Positions 18,109-21,759 of a stretch of 21,759 bases of DNA are shown one piece after another. Numbering within the stretch: position 1 is the first letter of the stretch; the number at the start of each line of letters is the position of its first letter. The notes beneath the pieces were generated by a model. It saw only the letters and a list, made by a program, of their open reading frames with translations. It was not told the origin of the DNA and ran no database searches. The stretch is from Amoebophrya sp. AT5.2 (Eukaryota; Sar; Dinophyceae; Syndiniales; Amoebophryaceae), in contig RXOD01004476.1 of NCBI GenBank assembly GCA_005223375.1, positions 1 to 21,759 on the forward strand, in the 5' to 3' direction. The position numbers and the translations under genes are program-made.

Positions 18109-19632
18109 ATGTCGAGGCTTCTTAGCTTTTTGGAGGAGCCTTTTACGGCAGATTACGCAGCACTGCAGAAGGAAGCTTTTTCCAGTAATCACGTCGGCAC
18201 TAGTTTCTGGTTTTGCTACGTTTACCTGGTGACATGCCCGGCTCTGTTGCTCTTTTACGAGCTCGCGGTACGCCGCGCAGCCCTCGTACCTCCGCTTTTC
18301 CTCGAGGCCTTCTTCCTCATGGCTCCGATTTTCTTCATCTGCGTCGCGCCCCAGCACGCGGATGCTGTTCTGCTTGCGTCTCTCACAGGCGCTCTGACAG
18401 CCATTGCTTTTTTCGAAGTAGGCGGGCGGCAGGGAGCAGGACGTGGACAGCCGCCGGACGGAGGCGACAGTCGGTGGCGGGTGTTCTCGGAGTTTCGCGC
18501 GATCACCATGATCGGTACCTCGGTGATGATTCTCGCGGTGGACTTCCCGACCGTTTTTGCGCGCGAGTTCAGCAAAAACCTGTACGCCGGGTACTCACCG
18601 ATGGACCTCGGGGTGGGCAGTTTCGTGTTCGTGAACGGGATGGCCGCAGGCATGCGGCGACGGCGTTGCTCCGGCAGGGGCAGCGGTAGGGAAGGCGCCT
18701 CACGCAAACCAGCTGGCGAGCCACGAGTAGAAAAATCGGTGCTGCTGCAGAACGTCCCGGTGCTGTTGCTCGGCCTGGCCCGATTCCTCACGGTGGCGCT
18801 CTCCGGGCACTACGTCCCGCCCGAGGAGTATGGCGTGCACTGGAACTTCTTCGTCACACTGGCGCTGGTACAGATCGCAGGCGACAGTGCGCTCGCAGGC
18901 TCCGCTGACAACTACGCATTGCCACTGCTGCTCGGCGTCCTGACCCTTGGCTTAACAGGCGCACTGCTGGAATTCGTGCCGGTCGCGTGGGATTCTAGCG
19001 CATCAAAGCCGCCTTCTGGGCATAGGACCACGCAGACCTCGTCGACTTTCCGGGACTACGCACTCGCAGAAATTCTTCCGGACCGGCGCAATTCGTCGTT
19101 GTTCGAGGCCAACAAAGAAGGCTTACTATCGCTACCAGGGTTCGCGGCGCTTTACTTGCTTTCGGTGGCGCTCGGCCGGTTCGTCGGTCGGACTCCATCG
19201 GCTACAAAGCAGGGCCTGCTGCAGAGAACGAGTGCGTCCTTCGCGGCACTTGGGTTTTTCGCCGGCGTCCTGGTGTTCGTGCTGGACAGGAAGTTCGGTA
19301 GGCTGCCAAGCCGGCGCTGCTGCGATGCGTCCTACGTGCTGCACATCTTGTCGTGCAACTGTGTCTCTTTCGCAGCACTGCACCTCGTCGACGAGATTCT
19401 CCTGGGTCCGAATGGGCGGGAGCCCCTGCCGTGCCTGTTTCGCGGCCTCTCGCGGTCGATGCTGTTTTTCTTCCTGCTCACAAACCTGCTCACGGGGCTC
19501 GTAGGCCAGCTGTGCAGGACGTTACTCGTCCCACGACAACCCGCAATAATACTCCTGATACTTTATGCTGCAATTTGGATGACGCTAGGTTACTTCTTCG
19601 GAAAATTGGATTGGAAAGTAAAGTTCTGGTGA
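18109..19632 (+). CDS. PIGW: GPI inositol acyltransferase PIG-W/GWT1
   Basis: The 507-aa single-exon protein has the family's usual length (about 500 aa). It carries the family signatures: an N-terminal KEAFSSNHVGTSFW block (human KEAFVSN--GT type), then EFRAITMIGTSVMILAVDFP (about 128-147) and SPMDLGVGSFVFVNG (about 163-177). Multiple hydrophobic segments fit the roughly 13 membrane spans of the family (for example YVYLVTCPALLLFYELAV, LFLEAFFLMAPIFFICV, IILLILYAAIWMTLGYFFG). The enzyme sits in the ER membrane and transfers an acyl chain from acyl-CoA to the inositol of GlcN-PI, an early step in GPI-anchor synthesis. A basic, Arg/Gly-rich loop (RRRRCSGRGSGREGASRK, about 182-200) replaces a short loop. 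ATG 18109 gives a complete N-terminus. Confidence 0.93.
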   Translation: MSRLLSFLEEPFTADYAALQKEAFSSNHVGTSFWFCYVYLVTCPALLLFYELAVRRAALVPPLFLEAFFLMAPIFFICVAPQHADAVLLASLTGALTAIAFFEVGGRQGAGRGQPPDGGDSRWRVFSEFRAITMIGTSVMILAVDFPTVFAREFSKNLYAGYSPMDLGVGSFVFVNGMAAGMRRRRCSGRGSGREGASRKPAGEPRVEKSVLLQNVPVLLLGLARFLTVALSGHYVPPEEYGVHWNFFVTLALVQIAGDSALAGSADNYALPLLLGVLTLGLTGALLEFVPVAWDSSASKPPSGHRTTQTSSTFRDYALAEILPDRRNSSLFEANKEGLLSLPGFAALYLLSVALGRFVGRTPSATKQGLLQRTSASFAALGFFAGVLVFVLDRKFGRLPSRRCCDASYVLHILSCNCVSFAALHLVDEILLGPNGREPLPCLFRGLSRSMLFFFLLTNLLTGLVGQLCRTLLVPRQPAIILLILYAAIWMTLGYFFGKLDWKVKFW

Positions 19633-20198
19633 CTTACATAACCTATAAGGAAAAAGAGGTGGTTGTAAAGGCCGATCTCAACCTCACATCTGCAGAAGTC
19701 TCGTACCTATGTAGTGTTCTCGTCCCCTCGCCATTGCCCCCGGTGTGGCAGCTGCAACATGGCTTGTATGCATCGGTCTTGCAAAAGATGTAGTCGAGAC
19801 GCAGTCACAGGCAGGATCGGACTTTTTGAATTGCGGAAAATGTCAGGGATCCCGTGCGGTTTTCTTATACTGACGGCAGACAATATGAACAGATCACCAA
19901 ACAGGCATCTGCAGTAGCACGGTAGGATCGACTCGCCCACATGAATCCGTGACTGAATTTCGTGATTCGTACCTGCTTAACGTGCTGCCCATCGAGTGAA
20001 AATCACCTACCGATGCCCAGAGCGACTGATGAAAAGTCAATGGTACGGAACGCATAATTACTTACAGCATTTTGAAGTCACCGTGACGAGGATGTAAGTA
20101 GGAGACCGTCTCGCTGGAGGCTGGGTTTGTTTCAACTTGCCTTGGGATGTGTCAAGATGAGATAGCAAGGACTTCCGCCACATCAAAAAGACGGCAGA
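19633..20198 (+). other. Intergenic spacer
   Basis: These 566 nt contain only short frames without domain signal. TAATTACTTACAG ends at 20067 and is a candidate acceptor, 131 nt before the next ATG. Confidence 0.4.
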
Positions 20199-21759
20199 AT
20201 GGAGTCTGTCATTCCCGAGGATGTTCTCGCTGCGCTGCCGCCAGACGCTGCCGAAGAGCTCGAGGCGCTCGCGAGCACGCTCGAGGAGGACAGCCTCTTC
20301 GCCACGTTGGTTTCCTCGCCTCCCGACGAGCCTGGGAACAATGCGGATAGCGACGAGAAGCGCTCCGGCGCCTCTACAACTTCTCACGTGGAGGTTTTGG
20401 TCCGCGCTATGGTTCCGGTGTCGATGCCACCAGGCGGAAGCCTCGACCTGCAGTGCGCGTGGCTGGGCGATGACACGGCGCTGGAGGCGCACGCGGAGTT
20501 CTGTGGAAGCGTCTCCTTCCTGCCCGACCTGGAGTTGGCTGTGAAATATGCCCCCGGAAGCGGCTGGACGGCGCTTTCCGTCGCGAGCCATTTTCTCACG
20601 CCGGAGCAGTGCAGAGAGCTGAGGGATATTACCGCCGAGCAATGCCGCAGTTTTGTGGGGGAGGATCATCATGATGGGGGCGGGGGGATCGACGTGGTGT
20701 CGTACGTGGTGCAGCTGCAGAACGACTTCTGGGAAGCGTTGAATCTCGACTCGGTGCTGCAGGTGGAGTCGCGGCGCGCGGCTTTTCAGCTGCTGGAGAG
20801 CGACAGAAGGAAAAAGGAGTTCCAATACCGGATGTCGCCGCACGAGTGCCCAATCTGCTGCGCAACGCAGCCGGGATCTGCCTTTCTGAAACTGCGGCCG
20901 CGCACCTGCGGGCACGCGTTTTGCCGGGACTGCTTGGTCAACCTGGTCCGGGTGAACGTGCAGGAGACGGGCGCGCTGGACCAGATCCGGTGTATGTTTT
21001 GCCCGAAAGACGACGCCAGCATGTACGACCCAACAGAGATCCGGGAAATCCTCGGCCTGTGTGGCGAGCAAGAAGACCGAGAAGATGCCAGTTCGAGCGG
21101 CGTAGCCGGAGGGCACTACAGTCTTGGTTTAAGGCCCGTTTCTTCCGCAATCATCTGCCCGACCGCAGCGCCTGCTCCTACCGCCGCGCGTCGCGCGGCC
21201 ACGTCCGAGCACGACAAGAGGGAGCTCGAGAAGCGCAGGGAGCTGTTCACGAAGTGGGAACAGATGACGCTTTCTCGCGGCCTGGACTCGATGGAGGACA
21301 TCGCTTATTGCCCGCGCTGTTCGGCCAACACCCCGCCCGTGACCGTCCCGGTCGTCGTCGAGGGTGGCGACTACTGCTGCTGCCCCAGTTGCCAGCTGCA
21401 GTTCTGCGCGAAGTGCCTCGACGTGTATCATCCGGAGCGGGACGACTGCGAGTGGGCGCCATCGCGGTCCGCGATCAAGCAGATGAAGAAACAGCAGATC
21501 GACGAGAGCAAGTCGCTCGCGTTCATCTCGCGCACGACCAAGAAGTGCCCGCACTGCCGGTTCGGCATCCAGAAGACCGCCGGTTGCAACAAGATGCGGT
21601 GCGAGAACTGCTACACGAAGTTCTGCTGGCAGTGCCTCGAGATCATAGAGGACTACGACCACTTCCGCAACAACCCGAAATGCGTTTTGTTCGACGAGCA
21701 GGCCATCCGGGAGTGGGAGCGCGAGGTGGAGCACGCCGGCGGCATCCACCGGCGGGACT
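20199..21759 (+). CDS. RNF14-like RBR E3 ubiquitin ligase (RWD + RING1-IBR-RING2), partial at 3' end
   Basis: The frame opens at ATG 20199 and is still open at the window end (520 codons). Residues about 15-150 resemble an RWD domain of the RNF14 kind (AEELEALASTLEEDSLFATL; SFLPDLELAVKYAP; ALSVASHFLTPEQCRELRDI). RING1 starts at C217 (CPICC, then CGHAFCRDCLVNLV and CMFCPKD). An IBR follows (CPRC at 371-374, CCCPSCQLQFCAKC, YHPERDDC). RING2 reads CPHCRFGIQKTAGCNKMRCE from C450, with C463 in the position of the RBR catalytic cysteine that forms the ubiquitin thioester. RBR ligases take ubiquitin from an E2 onto this cysteine before passing it to substrate. A Ser/Ala-rich insert of about 60 residues separates RING1 from IBR. 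Ubiquitin-ligase identity is firm; RNF14 orthology is probable from the RWD. Confidence 0.9.
   Translation, partial: MESVIPEDVLAALPPDAAEELEALASTLEEDSLFATLVSSPPDEPGNNADSDEKRSGASTTSHVEVLVRAMVPVSMPPGGSLDLQCAWLGDDTALEAHAEFCGSVSFLPDLELAVKYAPGSGWTALSVASHFLTPEQCRELRDITAEQCRSFVGEDHHDGGGGIDVVSYVVQLQNDFWEALNLDSVLQVESRRAAFQLLESDRRKKEFQYRMSPHECPICCATQPGSAFLKLRPRTCGHAFCRDCLVNLVRVNVQETGALDQIRCMFCPKDDASMYDPTEIREILGLCGEQEDREDASSSGVAGGHYSLGLRPVSSAIICPTAAPAPTAARRAATSEHDKRELEKRRELFTKWEQMTLSRGLDSMEDIAYCPRCSANTPPVTVPVVVEGGDYCCCPSCQLQFCAKCLDVYHPERDDCEWAPSRSAIKQMKKQQIDESKSLAFISRTTKKCPHCRFGIQKTAGCNKMRCENCYTKFCWQCLEIIEDYDHFRNNPKCVLFDEQAIREWEREVEHAGGIHRRD

Noticed and set aside
1..21759. tRNA, rRNA, CRISPR array, transposase or integrase genes
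   Set aside because: None seen on either strand by inspection; the window looks like ordinary protist nuclear coding DNA apart from the fusion genes.

Overview
The window is nuclear DNA of a protist. It carries nine genes or gene fragments, all on the + strand, separated by roughly 0.3-0.7 kb of less GC-rich, stop-rich spacer. Five short introns (about 95-146 nt) can be inferred because an open frame ends just beyond a donor-like site and resumes, phase-matched, after a pyrimidine/AG acceptor. One of them is GC-AG. Strict co-orientation, GC-rich coding sequence, short and partly non-canonical introns, a FAM221-type zinc protein (a family I associate with ciliated eukaryotes) and pyrimidine-AG tracts just upstream of several start codons suggest an alveolate, most likely a dinoflagellate relative such as a compact syndinian (Amoebophrya-like) genome. 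That placement is inference; no rRNA, spliced-leader gene or lineage marker is present.

Layout: (1) 2-1167, 3' part of an unrecognised low-complexity protein; (2) 1692-4443, a three-exon J-domain/FAM221 protein with a long C-terminal extension; (3) 5024-11367, a two-exon giant gene of about 2065 aa in which a eukaryotic cellular RNA-dependent RNA polymerase (RDR type, catalytic DLDGD) runs into a complete-looking GT8 glycosyltransferase and then a DUF3223/DCL-like domain; (4) 12038-12823, a WW-like-domain protein; (5) 13117-15197, a two-exon coiled-coil protein; (6) 15621-16733, an unrecognised 370-aa protein; (7) 17296-17778, an unrecognised 160-aa protein with a basic motif; (8) 18109-19632, PIG-W/GWT1, the inositol acyltransferase of GPI-anchor synthesis; (9) 20199 to the window end, an RNF14-like RWD + RBR E3 ubiquitin ligase, cut by the window edge.

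No operon-like functional grouping is evident: neighbours belong to RNA silencing, GPI synthesis, ubiquitylation, chaperone and cytoskeletal categories. The standout is gene 3. DUF3223 (DeCL) domains are known at the C-termini of the plant silencing polymerases Pol IV and Pol V, so finding one in the same reading frame as an RDR, with a sugar transferase between them, is an architecture I do not know to have been described.
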